The notes: generated from the sequence alone by a model not told the origin. DNA of 64,000 nucleotides from Frateuria soli (GCF_021117385.1 NZ_CP088252.1:248001-312000), one strand, 5' to 3'; positions 35,919-44,772 are shown, counted from the first letter of the stretch. Numbers and translations are program-made.

Positions 35919-37103
35919 ATGAATACTTCCTTTAAGAATCAAAAGCTTGACGCCGCTCCGCGTGCTTCGCGCACCCTTGCCGCCGTCAAGAAGCCGTTGA
36001 TGCTGGCGCTGGCCACGCTTGCGCTTTCCGCCGTCGCCGTGCCCGCCTTCGCGGCTACCCAGTGGTGGAGCTCCACGCCGATCGTCACGATCGGCAAGGA
36101 CGCGACCGTCGACGTGCGCACCAAGGGTGCCCTGGGCGACGGCGTGCACAACGATACGGCCGCCTTCCAGGCCGCTATCGATTCGCTGCCGGCCACCGGC
36201 GGTACCGTCAAGGTGCCGGCCGGGCGCTACATGATCGACGCCGAGAAATCGATCCGCATGCGCTCGCACACGCGCCTGCTGCTCGACCCGAATGCTGCGC
36301 TCGTGGTGATCCCCAACAGCGTCGGCCGTTCGCGCCTGATCCGCGTGTGGAAAGTGACCGACGTGCGTATCGTCGGCGGGTCGATGGAAGGTGACCGCGC
36401 ACAGCACATGGGCACCAGCGGCGAGTGGGGCATGGGCATCGACATCATCGCCGCCAAGAACGTCGTGGTGAAGGGCGTGCGCCTGGCGAACTTCTGGGGC
36501 GACGGCATCTACATCGGCGCCACCGGCAGCGGCAGCACGCTCAATCGTTCCGAGTACGTGACCATCGCGGGCGTGGTGTCCGACAACAACCGCCGCCAGG
36601 GCCTGTCGATCACCCCCGCGTCGCACGTGTACGTGGTCGACAGCACGTTCAGCAACACCAACGGCACGCTGCCGGAAGCGGGCATCGACATCGAGCCGAT
36701 GACCCAGGGGCCGACCGACAACATCCGTCTGGAGAACAACACGCTCACCGGCAACCACGGCAACGGCATCGAGATGCACGTAAACATCTCGGACATCGCC
36801 ATCGTGGGCAACAGCATGAGCGGCAACCGCGGCTTCGGTGCGCTGGGCGTGGGCTCCTCGTACATCACCTACACCGGCAACAACATGACCCAGAACGGCC
36901 TGGCCGCCATCGGCATGACCGGTACCGCGCACGACAACCTGATCACGGGCAATACGTTGCAGTACAACAGCACCCGCTACATGTTGCCGACCAGGGCCGG
37001 TGGCGGGCTGGACCGCGACCTGCAGATCGGTAGCCAGGCCTACAACGTGTCCGTGTCCGGCAACCTGTTCTCCAATCCCAAGTACAACGACTACACCCGT
37101 TAA
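35919..37103 (+). CDS. Secreted right-handed beta-helix protein (pectate-lyase superfamily), paralogue 5
   Basis: The 394-residue protein has a Sec signal (core near 28-45, cleavage after AFAA), then TQWWSSTPIVTIG and TVDVRTKGALGDGVHNDTAAFQAAIDSLP. Beta-helix rungs and a C-terminus NPKYNDYTR resemble paralogue 3. Differences from paralogue 3 are scattered over the whole length, so the duplication is not recent, yet the Asp-rich N-terminal turn (GDGVHNDTAAFQ) and the EWGMGIDII rung are unchanged, which suggests kept function. It is a single-gene unit with its own terminator. Confidence 0.85.
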   Translation: MNTSFKNQKLDAAPRASRTLAAVKKPLMLALATLALSAVAVPAFAATQWWSSTPIVTIGKDATVDVRTKGALGDGVHNDTAAFQAAIDSLPATGGTVKVPAGRYMIDAEKSIRMRSHTRLLLDPNAALVVIPNSVGRSRLIRVWKVTDVRIVGGSMEGDRAQHMGTSGEWGMGIDIIAAKNVVVKGVRLANFWGDGIYIGATGSGSTLNRSEYVTIAGVVSDNNRRQGLSITPASHVYVVDSTFSNTNGTLPEAGIDIEPMTQGPTDNIRLENNTLTGNHGNGIEMHVNISDIAIVGNSMSGNRGFGALGVGSSYITYTGNNMTQNGLAAIGMTGTAHDNLITGNTLQYNSTRYMLPTRAGGGLDRDLQIGSQAYNVSVSGNLFSNPKYNDYTR

Positions 37104-37126
37104 GCTTCGACGGGTGATTTCTCCCC

Positions 37127-37155
37127 GGGGCAGCCTCTGGCTGCCCCATTTTTTT
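37127..37155 (+). terminator. Intrinsic terminator after beta-helix paralogue 5
   Basis: A nine-base-pair stem (37127-37135 with 37139-37147), a three-base loop and a seven-base T tract (37149-37155) begin 24 bases after the stop codon. The next gene is convergent and ends at 37182. Confidence 0.9.
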
Positions 37156-37181
37156 AAGGCTCCGCGGTATGCGGTGCCCGG

Positions 37182-38156
37182 CTACCGCGCGACACCCCAT
37201 CGCTGAGAGATGGTCTTGTAGAAGGACGCCGGCCGCAGGAAGCGGTCTTTCAGCTTGGACGACAACCGTATTCCCAGGAAGGCGGCAAGCAGCGACGTGG
37301 CGTAGCTGTAGCCCCGTGCGTTGAATCCGTAAGCCCTGGCCCTCGCCCTCCACTTCATGCCGACCTCGTTGCGGTCGTGCGCGAAGGCGTTCCACGCGGT
37401 CACGCAACAGTACCTTCCAAGTGCGCTCCGGTTGCTTTGCCGGATGTCCTTGCGGACGCCCGGGCCGGCCCATGGTTCAAGCTGCCTGAACACCACTTCG
37501 GTGGCGTGCAGCAGGTCGTCGATCTTGGCGATGCTCACCCGGTAGGGCGAGGGATGCTGCCAATAGACGCCGTTGCCGGTACTCGATACCGAGACAGCCA
37601 GGCCTTTCAAAAACGCCCGGATCATGATTTCGCCGTCGTCGTTGGTTCGCAGCTGCTCGTCCCAGGCGCCAATGCGGCGGACGCTGCTTGTTCTCCATGC
37701 CACGCTGCATGGCGGGAAGAACACCGGCCTGACCCAATGGCAGATCCACTCATCGTTGCTCAACTTGCCGGGGATGCGTGCCACGCCCCTCGGGCGTCCC
37801 TCGCCGTCGTAGCGCCACGGTCCGATCGCTACATCTCCGTTCTCCTGTTCGAGCACGCGCACGAGTCCGCTCAGGAGGCCGTTCTCCACATAGTCGTCCG
37901 CGTCGAGGAACATGACGTACTCGGTCGCCACCTTGTCCAGGCCGACGTTCCGGGCGGCAGGCGCGCCCCTGTTTTTCTCCAGCGTCACGAGCTGAACGCC
38001 TTCGCAGGCGCGCACCACCCTGGCAGTGTCGTCGAACACGCCATCCTCGACCACGATGATGTTCCCGGGCGGGACACCCTCGGCAATGGCCGAGTCAATC
38101 GTCCGCTTGATGGTTCGTTCGGATCGATACGAAGGAATGACGATACTCAGTTCCAT
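37182..38156 (-). CDS. Family 2 glycosyltransferase, tandem copy 1
   Basis: The 324-residue GT-A enzyme begins MELSIVIPSYRSERTIKRTID, followed by VVEDGVFDDT, the donor-site NRGAPAARNVGL and the metal-binding FLDADDYVENG (Asp-Ala-Asp near residue 90). A conserved C-terminal region (KIDDLLHATEVVFRQLE, GRYCCVTAWNAFAHDR) is shared with the neighbouring copy at 38383-39342. No transmembrane segment is obvious. It probably adds a sugar to the repeat unit. The two copies are clear tandem duplicates, separated by 226 bases and both on the minus strand. Confidence 0.9.
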   Translation of the reverse strand: MELSIVIPSYRSERTIKRTIDSAIAEGVPPGNIIVVEDGVFDDTARVVRACEGVQLVTLEKNRGAPAARNVGLDKVATEYVMFLDADDYVENGLLSGLVRVLEQENGDVAIGPWRYDGEGRPRGVARIPGKLSNDEWICHWVRPVFFPPCSVAWRTSSVRRIGAWDEQLRTNDDGEIMIRAFLKGLAVSVSSTGNGVYWQHPSPYRVSIAKIDDLLHATEVVFRQLEPWAGPGVRKDIRQSNRSALGRYCCVTAWNAFAHDRNEVGMKWRARARAYGFNARGYSYATSLLAAFLGIRLSSKLKDRFLRPASFYKTISQRWGVAR

Positions 38157-38382
38157 GAATCACCTCGGCCCGTGCAGAGCAAGTGTGGTTGGTGTGGTGG
38201 TGGTTCGACCCGGACGGGCACCGAGCACGGCATCGAGGCGTTCGGTGCCTCGGCGTCGGCGTGGCCGAGGCAAGGGAGCCGGTCGGACAGGGCACGCTGG
38301 CCAGGTCGTGAGGGCGTGTTGCGTCGGCGCATGTGACTTGGATCGTCCCGCGACAATCGGTGTCGCTTCGCTGGCAAGGTCG

Positions 38383-39342
38383 TCATCGCTTGTATCGCAA
38401 CTTGTAGAAAAGGCCGGACTGCTCGAAGCGGGCGCGCGCCTTGGACGAAAGGCTGATGCCAAGGAAGGCGGCAAGAAACGAGGTCTTGTTGTTGTAGCCC
38501 TTGTTGCGGAAGCCATACGCCCTGGCCTTGGCCAACCACTGCATGCCGCTCTCCTTGCGGTCATGCGCAAAGGCGTGCCAGGCGGTCACACAGCAATACC
38601 TTCCCAGCGCGTTGCGGTTGCTCTCAGGGAAATCCTTTTCCGCGTGGGAGCCGACCCAGGCCTCCAGCTGCCGGAAAATGACCTCGGTGGCGTGCAGCAG
38701 GTCGTCGATCTTCGCGTTGGTGACCCGATGGGGAGAGGCATGCTGCCAGTAGACGCCCTGGCCCGAACCCGATACCGAGACCCTCAGTCCCTTGACGAAC
38801 GCCCGGATCATGAGCTCGCCGTCCTGGTTTTTTTTCAGCCGCGCGTCCCAGGCACCGATGCGGCGAATGCTGCGGGCGTTCCACGCCACGCAGCATGGGG
38901 GAAAGAAATGCAGCCGCGTCCAGGAAAAGATCCATTCGGCGTTGCTCAGTTTGTGCGGCGCGCGCAGCATGCCTGGCTGCCGGCCTTCGCCGGCGTAGCG
39001 CCATGGCCCGATCGCCACGTCCGAAGCTTCCTGATCCAGCGCCTGAACCAGGCCCCGGAGCAGGCCGCCTTCCACGTAGTCGTCGGCGTCCAGGAACATG
39101 ACGTACTTGGTCGCGACGTTCTCCAGGCCTACGTTCCTTGCGTTGGGTGCCCCGCGGTTCTCGCGCAGGGTGATCAGCCGGACGCCAGGGAGACTGGCCA
39201 CGACGCTGGCGGTTTCGTCGAATACACCGTCTTCGACGACCACGACGTTTTCCGGCGCAACTCCCTCCGCGAGGGCCGATTCGACCGCCCGCTTGACCAG
39301 GTGGCCGGATCTGTAGGAAGGAATGACGACACTTAAATCCAT
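38383..39342 (-). CDS. Family 2 glycosyltransferase, tandem copy 2
   Basis: The 319-residue paralogue of the preceding gene has the same layout: MDLSVVIPSYRSG, VVEDGVFDET, NRGAPNARNVGL, FLDADDYVEGG and the same C-terminal domain. The two differ in the middle (acceptor-side loop and DGELMIRA region), so they may use different acceptors or donors. It would be transcribed first on the minus strand. A 22-base perfect palindrome lies 72-93 bases upstream of its start. Confidence 0.9.
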   Translation of the reverse strand: MDLSVVIPSYRSGHLVKRAVESALAEGVAPENVVVVEDGVFDETASVVASLPGVRLITLRENRGAPNARNVGLENVATKYVMFLDADDYVEGGLLRGLVQALDQEASDVAIGPWRYAGEGRQPGMLRAPHKLSNAEWIFSWTRLHFFPPCCVAWNARSIRRIGAWDARLKKNQDGELMIRAFVKGLRVSVSGSGQGVYWQHASPHRVTNAKIDDLLHATEVIFRQLEAWVGSHAEKDFPESNRNALGRYCCVTAWHAFAHDRKESGMQWLAKARAYGFRNKGYNNKTSFLAAFLGISLSSKARARFEQSGLFYKLRYKR

Positions 39343-39803
39343 ACGGTCCCTATTGTCTCTGGCCGGTTGCCGGTTGCGCCGACCGCGGGGCCGGACCGCG
39401 ACGCCGCTGGAGCGCGCAGCCAGGCCTGGCTGCGCCCACTCTTCGTGATCGCGCCGTGTGATCGTGCTTCAGAGAGCGACAAATCCAGGTAAAGAAAGCG
39501 GCCTCGTCGGCAGGCATGCATGCGCGGTGGTAGATGCCCTTTCATGCCCTACCGCAAGCAGGATGGTTTGCTGCCGATGCCCAGATGGAGCGCGAGCGGG
39601 CTCATCCGCCGCAGCGATCTGTGGCGGCGCAGGCCTTCGCGTGGGTTGCCACGCTTTCGTGCACTGGCACGAGTGCCACGACTCGCCTGGCTGGGGTGCG
39701 TCGAATGGCCCGGCGCTCGCGGGGAGGGGCGCGGGCGGGGCGCGCCGCGTGGGCGCTCCCGGCGCGGCGGCTCCCCGGTGGGCGGTTGCCTGCACCCGGC
39801 CGG
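39343..39803. other. 461-base spacer upstream of the GT2 pair
   Basis: I see no supported gene. It contains the 22-base palindrome at 39414-39435 and presumably the promoter of the GT2 pair. Short GC-rich frames on both strands lack family motifs. Confidence 0.45.
39414..39435. promoter_or_regulatory. 22-base perfect palindrome
   Basis: GCGCAGCCAGG followed at once by its reverse complement CCTGGCTGCGC, with no loop. It sits upstream of the minus-strand GT2 pair and downstream of the methyltransferase stop. It could be an operator or the base of a terminator-like hairpin. Confidence 0.45.
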
Positions 39804-40580
39804 CTATGCCTCGATCATCGTGATCGTCTCCACGGGCTTGCTCAGCACCACGTACGACGCGCTGGTAAGTGCCGCCACCGGATGTTCGACCAGCCACGAG
39901 GACAGCCATTGGTGCATCCTGCGCACGCCGGGGATGCGCCGGTAGTAGGCGTGGTGGCCAAAGAATCCGATGTACTCGTCGACGACGTAGCCCAGGCTTT
40001 GCAAGCGGGCCAACTGCCTCTGCGTCGGGCCACGGCACCAGCTGTAGTAGGCGGGAAACTTGCCCTTCTTGCCCTCCTTCTCGCGACCGGGCTCCAGCCA
40101 CTGCAGCAGACGGTCGGCAAGCGGCTCGGGCATGAGCAGGTTGGCCACGAAGGGAGGCGCATACAGGGTCGGAAAATAGTGGATCGCCTTGCCGCCCGGG
40201 GCCAGCAGGCGAAAGACGTTGCGGTGCATCTGCTCGCCGTTTTTCACGTGCTCTGCCAGCATCTTGCTGAACACCAGGTCGTGGCGGCCCTCGATGCCTT
40301 CGAACGACAACTGCGTCGAACCGATGTCGCCACAGACCTTGTGATAGCCCGCCGGCGCCTTGGCCAGTTCGGTTTCGGAAATGTCCAGCACGGTGTATTC
40401 CACGGCGTGCTGCTGCAGGAAATCCAGTGGTATCGCGGGATTGGCGCCGCCTCCCAGCTCCAGCACGTGACGCGCGCCGCAGCGGATGATGAGGTCCTGC
40501 ACGTATGCGGTGTAGCCGACCCAGGCGTTCCTGGACGAGCTGTAGTGGACGTGTCCCAGTGTTGCTGCCGATCGGTTCAT
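39804..40580 (-). CDS. Class I SAM-dependent methyltransferase
   Basis: The 258-residue protein has the SAM-binding motif I VLELGGGANPAIPLDFL (about residues 39-55), motif II YTVLDIS and the GRHDLVFSKMLAEHVKN segment. The C-terminal half has aromatic patches (FPAYYSWCRGP, FFGHHAYYRRIPGV). It probably methylates a sugar hydroxyl or carboxylate of the repeat unit, or a non-reducing end. The frame is open for 600 bases upstream, but the ATG at 40580, preceded by GGAGAG, gives a normal N-terminus. It is divergent from the first wzx. Confidence 0.85.
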   Translation of the reverse strand: MNRSAATLGHVHYSSSRNAWVGYTAYVQDLIIRCGARHVLELGGGANPAIPLDFLQQHAVEYTVLDISETELAKAPAGYHKVCGDIGSTQLSFEGIEGRHDLVFSKMLAEHVKNGEQMHRNVFRLLAPGGKAIHYFPTLYAPPFVANLLMPEPLADRLLQWLEPGREKEGKKGKFPAYYSWCRGPTQRQLARLQSLGYVVDEYIGFFGHHAYYRRIPGVRRMHQWLSSWLVEHPVAALTSASYVVLSKPVETITMIEA

Positions 40581-40875
40581 GGCCAACTCTCCGTTGTGGT
40601 TGACGGGTTGAACGGCAAGGCAATCTTTATGGGTTACATAACCACCGGTGAAGCGAAGGTAAACCTTCGCTGACGAGGACGTGCGCGCGCAGTCGGATGC
40701 GTGTGCGCCGCTTGGGACGGGGCCGAGCGCCTCGGGATGACTGGTTTTGGGGGCGCTATACGAGCGTTTCACGGACCTCCAGCCAACGTTTACGGTCTCG
40801 ACAATATCGCTCGAGCCTGCTTCGGTGCGTTCCCTTTCCCACATGACAACCACGCGCGTACGCGGTGCCCACCGC
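40581..40875. promoter_or_regulatory. Divergent control region with two adjacent dyads (methyltransferase/wzx)
   Basis: GGTTA-CA-TAACC at 40632-40643 and AGCGAAGGT-AA-ACCTTCGCT at 40652-40671 are separated by eight bases. Two compact inverted repeats in a divergent promoter region suggest a regulator binding site controlling both transcripts. A motif shared with the third sulfotransferase leader (TATAC then CGTTTCACG, 40757-40773) lies closer to wzx. Confidence 0.5.
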
Positions 40876-42369
40876 ATGTTCGACATGCAGCACGTCCACC
40901 GCGACCTCCGGCGCCACAGCGTGCGCGGTGCGGCCGCGACGATGGTCAGCCAGGCAGGCATGTTCTGTGTCCAGCTCGCCGGCTTGGCGCTTCTGGCGCG
41001 CCTGCTGATGCCGGCCGACTTCGGCGTGTTCGGCAAGACGGTGGCACTCACCGGCTTCATCACCGTGCTGCGCTCGGGGGGGCTTTCGCTTGCCACCGTG
41101 CAGCGGGCGGAGGTCACCCACGCGCAGGTCAGTACCCTGTTCTGGCTCAACCTCGCGGTGGGGCTGGCGGCGGCCACGCTGCTGGCCGCGCTCGGCCCGC
41201 TGATGGCCTGGTTCTATCGCGATCCGCGCGTGCTCTGGCTTGTCGTGGCGCTGGCTGGATCGATCTTCGTCGACAGCCTGAGCATCCAGCACACCGCGTT
41301 GATGCAGCGGCAAATGCGGTTCGGCACGATCGGATCGATCAACGTCGCCGCACGCATCGTGGGATTCGTCATGGCCATTGGCAGCGCGTGGCAGGGCGCC
41401 GGCTACTGGGCGCTGGTGGTGCAGCAGTACGGCACCAGCCTGGCGATGCTCGTGCTGGTGGTATCGAGTTGCCATTGGCTGCCGGATCTGCCGCGCCGGG
41501 GCAGCGGCGTGCGGCCGATGGTGAAGATGGGTGCGCATCAGAGCCTGTCCAACGTGCTCAACTTCGCCAACCGCAACATGGACAACATCCTGATCGGCCG
41601 CTTCGTGTCGGATGTTGCGCTGGGCTTCTACAGCCAGGCCTACCGACTGCTGCTGCTGCCGGTGCAGCAGATCAATTCGCCGATTTCGTCCGTGGTGGTG
41701 CCCGCCCTCAGCCGGCTGCAGGACCAGCCCGAACGCTTCGCGCGCTTCTATTACCGCGCGATGGGGACGATGACTTTCCTGGGCATGCCGGTCATCTGCT
41801 TCCTGCTGGTGGACGCACACTCGGTGATCCGGGTGGTCCTGGGCGAGAAATGGCTGCCGGTGGTGCCGCTGTTCCAGACCCTGGGCGTGGCCGCCTTCAT
41901 GGGCACCTTCAACGTCGCCGGTGGCTGGGTCTACAGCGCGTTGGGCCAGACGGCGCGTCGGCTGCGCCAGCAGGCGTTTTCGTGCCCGGTAACCATCGGG
42001 GCGTTCTTCTCCGGCCTGCCCTGGGGCGCGCTGGGTGTAGCCGCCGCCTTCAGCATCACGCGCGTCGTGCTGGTTTGGCCGGCGCTGGCCTATTGCTATC
42101 GCGGCTCGCCGATCACTACCCGCGGCACTTTCACCACCCTGATCCGCCCCGCCACGGCGGCGATCGGGGCCGGACTCGCGCTGTGGGGCATCCGCGCCGT
42201 GGCGCCCTGGCGCGACCAGCCGTTGTGGGTCGTGCTCGACGGGTTGATCTATGCCGCCATCTACATGGCGATCTGGCTGGTCGTGCCTGGCGGGCGCGCT
42301 CGCCTGCGCGAGATGAAGAGCCTCCTCCACGACCTGAAACCAAAGACGAACCAGGGGTGCGCGCAATGA
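40876..42369 (+). CDS. wzx: Wzx-type polysaccharide flippase (first of two)
   Basis: The protein has 497 residues if started at the ATG at 40876. In-frame ATGs at 40843 and 40885 are alternatives, and none has a good ribosome site. The twelve to fourteen predicted TM helices belong to the MATE/MOP flippase superfamily, Polysacc_synt_3-like branch, as seen in SVRGAAATMVSQAGMFCVQLAGLALLARLLMPADFGVFG at the start and FYSQAYRLLLLPVQQINSPISSVVVPALSRLQ in the middle. It would move lipid-linked repeat units across the inner membrane. Its stop overlaps the start of the first sulfotransferase (ATGA). Confidence 0.9.
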   Translation: MFDMQHVHRDLRRHSVRGAAATMVSQAGMFCVQLAGLALLARLLMPADFGVFGKTVALTGFITVLRSGGLSLATVQRAEVTHAQVSTLFWLNLAVGLAAATLLAALGPLMAWFYRDPRVLWLVVALAGSIFVDSLSIQHTALMQRQMRFGTIGSINVAARIVGFVMAIGSAWQGAGYWALVVQQYGTSLAMLVLVVSSCHWLPDLPRRGSGVRPMVKMGAHQSLSNVLNFANRNMDNILIGRFVSDVALGFYSQAYRLLLLPVQQINSPISSVVVPALSRLQDQPERFARFYYRAMGTMTFLGMPVICFLLVDAHSVIRVVLGEKWLPVVPLFQTLGVAAFMGTFNVAGGWVYSALGQTARRLRQQAFSCPVTIGAFFSGLPWGALGVAAAFSITRVVLVWPALAYCYRGSPITTRGTFTTLIRPATAAIGAGLALWGIRAVAPWRDQPLWVVLDGLIYAAIYMAIWLVVPGGRARLREMKSLLHDLKPKTNQGCAQ

Positions 42370-43211
42370 ACCAGCGCCTGAATGACTGGATACCGGAGCC
42401 GCTGCGCCGCGGTGGACGTAGCGTCCGCCAGTTCTACCGCCACCGGAGTGCCAAACCCTGCCCCCGGCCGGTGCTCATCGGCGGTAACCAGAAATCCGGC
42501 ACGACGGCGATCGCCGCGTTGCTGGCCAAGGCAACCGGCCTGCGCTTCAGCAACGATCCGTTCTGGTCCATCGCCTGCCTCGACGCGAACGCGTCGGTGG
42601 TGGCCGACCTGTTGGCCAGGCGCCAGCACATCGGCCACATCGTGCGTCGCTACCCGGCCTATTTCAGTGCCGAGATCATCAAGGATCCGAACTTCTCCTA
42701 CGTCTACCCGCAGTTGAGCGAATGCTTCCCGCGCTCGCCGCAGGTATTCATCGTGCGGGATCCACGGCAGAACATCCGCAGCATCCTCGACCGGCTGGGT
42801 ATCGATGGCCAGCTCGATACGCTGGGGACCGACCAGCGCCGCGCGCTGGCCGCAGGCTGGCGCGCGTTCCTGGACGGCGAGGGTCTCGACATCGACCAAG
42901 GAAACCACGTCGAGCGGCTCGCCCAGCGGTGGAACATCGTGGTCGATCGCTTCCTCGAGCGCAGCGACGCCATCCGGCTGGTCCGCTACGAGGACTTCCT
43001 TGCGGACAAGGCCGGCTGCATCGGCGAACTGGCCGGGCACCTGGGGCTGGCCGTCCGCCACGACATCCGCGCCGAGCAGGACCGCCAGTTCCAGCCACGC
43101 GGCAACCGCGCCATCACGCCGGAAGCATTCTTCAGCGGGCGCAACCTGGCGGCGATCGAATCCATCTGTGCCGGAGGGATGGCGCGATTCGGCTATGCGC
43201 CCCGGATGTAG
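42366..43211 (+). CDS. PAPS-dependent sulfotransferase 1
   Basis: The 281-residue cytoplasmic enzyme has the 5'-phosphosulfate-binding loop LIGGNQKSGTTAIAALL (about residues 37-53) and the 3'-phosphate-binding segment FIVRDPRQNIRSIL (about 128-141), typical of the Sulfotransfer_1/3 families. It transfers sulfate from PAPS to a hydroxyl or amino group, here presumably of a sugar. The ATG overlaps the wzx stop by four bases, so the two are coupled. Confidence 0.88.
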   Translation: MNQRLNDWIPEPLRRGGRSVRQFYRHRSAKPCPRPVLIGGNQKSGTTAIAALLAKATGLRFSNDPFWSIACLDANASVVADLLARRQHIGHIVRRYPAYFSAEIIKDPNFSYVYPQLSECFPRSPQVFIVRDPRQNIRSILDRLGIDGQLDTLGTDQRRALAAGWRAFLDGEGLDIDQGNHVERLAQRWNIVVDRFLERSDAIRLVRYEDFLADKAGCIGELAGHLGLAVRHDIRAEQDRQFQPRGNRAITPEAFFSGRNLAAIESICAGGMARFGYAPRM

Positions 43212-43325
43212 CAGACGTCCCGTCGACGCCCTCTCTGGAAAAATGTTCAAAGTCCGCCGTCGTGCGCCGGCTGAGCCTGCCGCCGACGCTCCGGCCCTAC
43301 CGTCGGGTCAGTTAGGAAGACTGCC

Positions 43326-44018
43326 ATGATCGTTTCGCACAAGCACAAGTTCATTTTCCTGAAGACCAACAAGACTGCCGGCACGTCGATCGAGATCGCG
43401 TTGTCCAAGTTCTGTGGTCCGGACGACATCATTACGCCGATCTCGCCCGTGGACGAAGAGACCCGGCAAAGGCTCGGATACCGGGGCCCACAGAATTTCC
43501 ATGCGCCATGGAGCGATTACGGCCTGCGGGATATAGCCGCATTGCTGCTCAAGGGGCGGCGCAAATCGCGTTTTTTCAATCACATTACCGGCCGGATGGT
43601 GCGTCAATATATCGGCGAGGACGTGTGGAACAGTTATTACAAGTTCTGTTTCGAGCGCAATCCGTACGACCGGGTCATTTCGCATTATTACTGGTGCAAT
43701 CGCACCGAGCCGCGGCCGCCGCTTTCGAGCTTCATCCACTCGCCACAGGCGCTTGGCCTCAAGCATCGCGGATACGAGGTCTACACCCTCGACGGCCAGG
43801 TCGCGGTCGATCGCGTCTGCCGCTATGAATCGATCGCGGAAGAACTGGAAGAGGTCAGGAAGGCCATCGGGCTGCCCGAGCCGTTGGTACTCCCTCGCGC
43901 CAAGTCCAGCCACCGCGCCGACACCCGCAGCTACCGCGAGGTGCTGGGCGAGGAGGAGCGCGACTGGGTGACCAGCATGTTCGGCGACGAGCTTCGCCTG
44001 CTCGGCTACCACTTCTGA
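43326..44018 (+). CDS. Sulfotransferase 2 (Sulfotransfer_2-like)
   Basis: The 230-residue protein has the PAPS loop FLKTNKTAGTSIEIALSKF (about 11-29) and the 3'-phosphate region FERNPYDRVISHYYW (about 109-123), which belong to the Sulfotransfer_2 family seen in chondroitin/heparan and bacterial polysaccharide sulfotransferases. It is unlike sulfotransferases 1 and 3 in the PAPS loop (KTAGTS versus KSGTT/RSGTT), so the three are not simple duplicates. It lies about 115 bases after sulfotransferase 1 on the same strand. TAGGAAG lies just before the ATG. Confidence 0.85.
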   Translation: MIVSHKHKFIFLKTNKTAGTSIEIALSKFCGPDDIITPISPVDEETRQRLGYRGPQNFHAPWSDYGLRDIAALLLKGRRKSRFFNHITGRMVRQYIGEDVWNSYYKFCFERNPYDRVISHYYWCNRTEPRPPLSSFIHSPQALGLKHRGYEVYTLDGQVAVDRVCRYESIAEELEEVRKAIGLPEPLVLPRAKSSHRADTRSYREVLGEEERDWVTSMFGDELRLLGYHF

Positions 44019-44085
44019 TGCGGTGTCCGGCGACCTCCCGGGTCGCCGGCCGGCCGAAGAAGTCATCCCGGGCGCGTGTCGCCGG

Positions 44086-44132
44086 CCGTCGTCGCGCCGG
44101 TCCGTCGACGCGCCGGGCCGTCGACGCGCCGG
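44086..44132. repeat. Three tandem copies of a 16-base unit
   Basis: CCGTCGACGCGCCGG occurs at 44102-44116 and 44118-44132, with a one-base variant (CCGTCGTCGCGCCGG) at 44086-44100; the period is 16 bases. It lies between the convergent sulfotransferase 2 and acetyltransferase genes. Function unknown. Confidence 0.7.
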
Positions 44133-44220
44133 CATGATGCCGGTGGCGCCGCGGGCGGCCCCCCGCGGTAGTGGGAGGCGCACAATTCCCCTCCGCGGGG
44201 TTACTGCCCGGGAGCGCCGC

Positions 44221-44772
44221 TCAGGATGCCACTGGCTGCGCGGGACCGTCGCTGGGAGCCGCCCCCGCAGCGACCTCAGCGACCTGCCTGAGTATCCGCG
44301 CGGGGACTCCTCCGGCGATCACGCCGGCGGGCACGTCGCGGGTCACCACCGCGCCGGCGGCGATGACCGAGCCACGGCCGACAGTGACCCCCTGGGTGAT
44401 GATCACCCCGGCGCCGATCCATACCTCGTCTTCGACCACGATGGGCATGGCCCAGTCTCCACGTCCCTTGCCCGGCTCGTAGACCAGACCGTGGCTGACG
44501 GTCTCGAACATTACCCGCGGCCCGACCTGCACGTTTCTGCCGAGGCTGATCGCCCCGGCGGCGGCGAAACGCACTTCGGTGTTGATGAATGTGCCGCTCC
44601 CGATGCGGATGTTGCCTGCACTGCCCAGCGGACGCAGCGTGATCGGTCCCCAAAGCCTGCACCTGCCTTCGATCCGCATGCCGGCCAGGCGATAAAGCAC
44701 ATAGCGGAAACGGTCGCAGACGCGCATGCGCGGCAGGTGATTGGCCAGTGCAAGGAATACCGCTTCCCTCAT
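44221..44772 (-). CDS. Hexapeptide-repeat O-acetyltransferase (LbH family)
   Basis: The 183-residue protein carries left-handed beta-helix hexapeptide repeats: ITLRPLGSAGNIRIGSGTFINTEV, ISLGRNVQVGPRVMF and VWIGAGVIITQGVTVGRGSVIAAGAVVTRDVPAGVIAGGVPARILR. The catalytic His is probably in VSHGL. It resembles WbbJ/NodL-type sugar acetyltransferases. The ATG at 44772 has GGAG eight bases upstream; longer in-frame starts at 44820 and 44832 are less likely. It is the only minus-strand gene among the sulfotransferases. Confidence 0.88.
   Translation of the reverse strand: MREAVFLALANHLPRMRVCDRFRYVLYRLAGMRIEGRCRLWGPITLRPLGSAGNIRIGSGTFINTEVRFAAAGAISLGRNVQVGPRVMFETVSHGLVYEPGKGRGDWAMPIVVEDEVWIGAGVIITQGVTVGRGSVIAAGAVVTRDVPAGVIAGGVPARILRQVAEVAAGAAPSDGPAQPVAS

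Noticed and set aside
44086-44132. CRISPR-like repeats
   Set aside because: Three short direct copies with a one-base gap and no spacers; no cas genes in the window.
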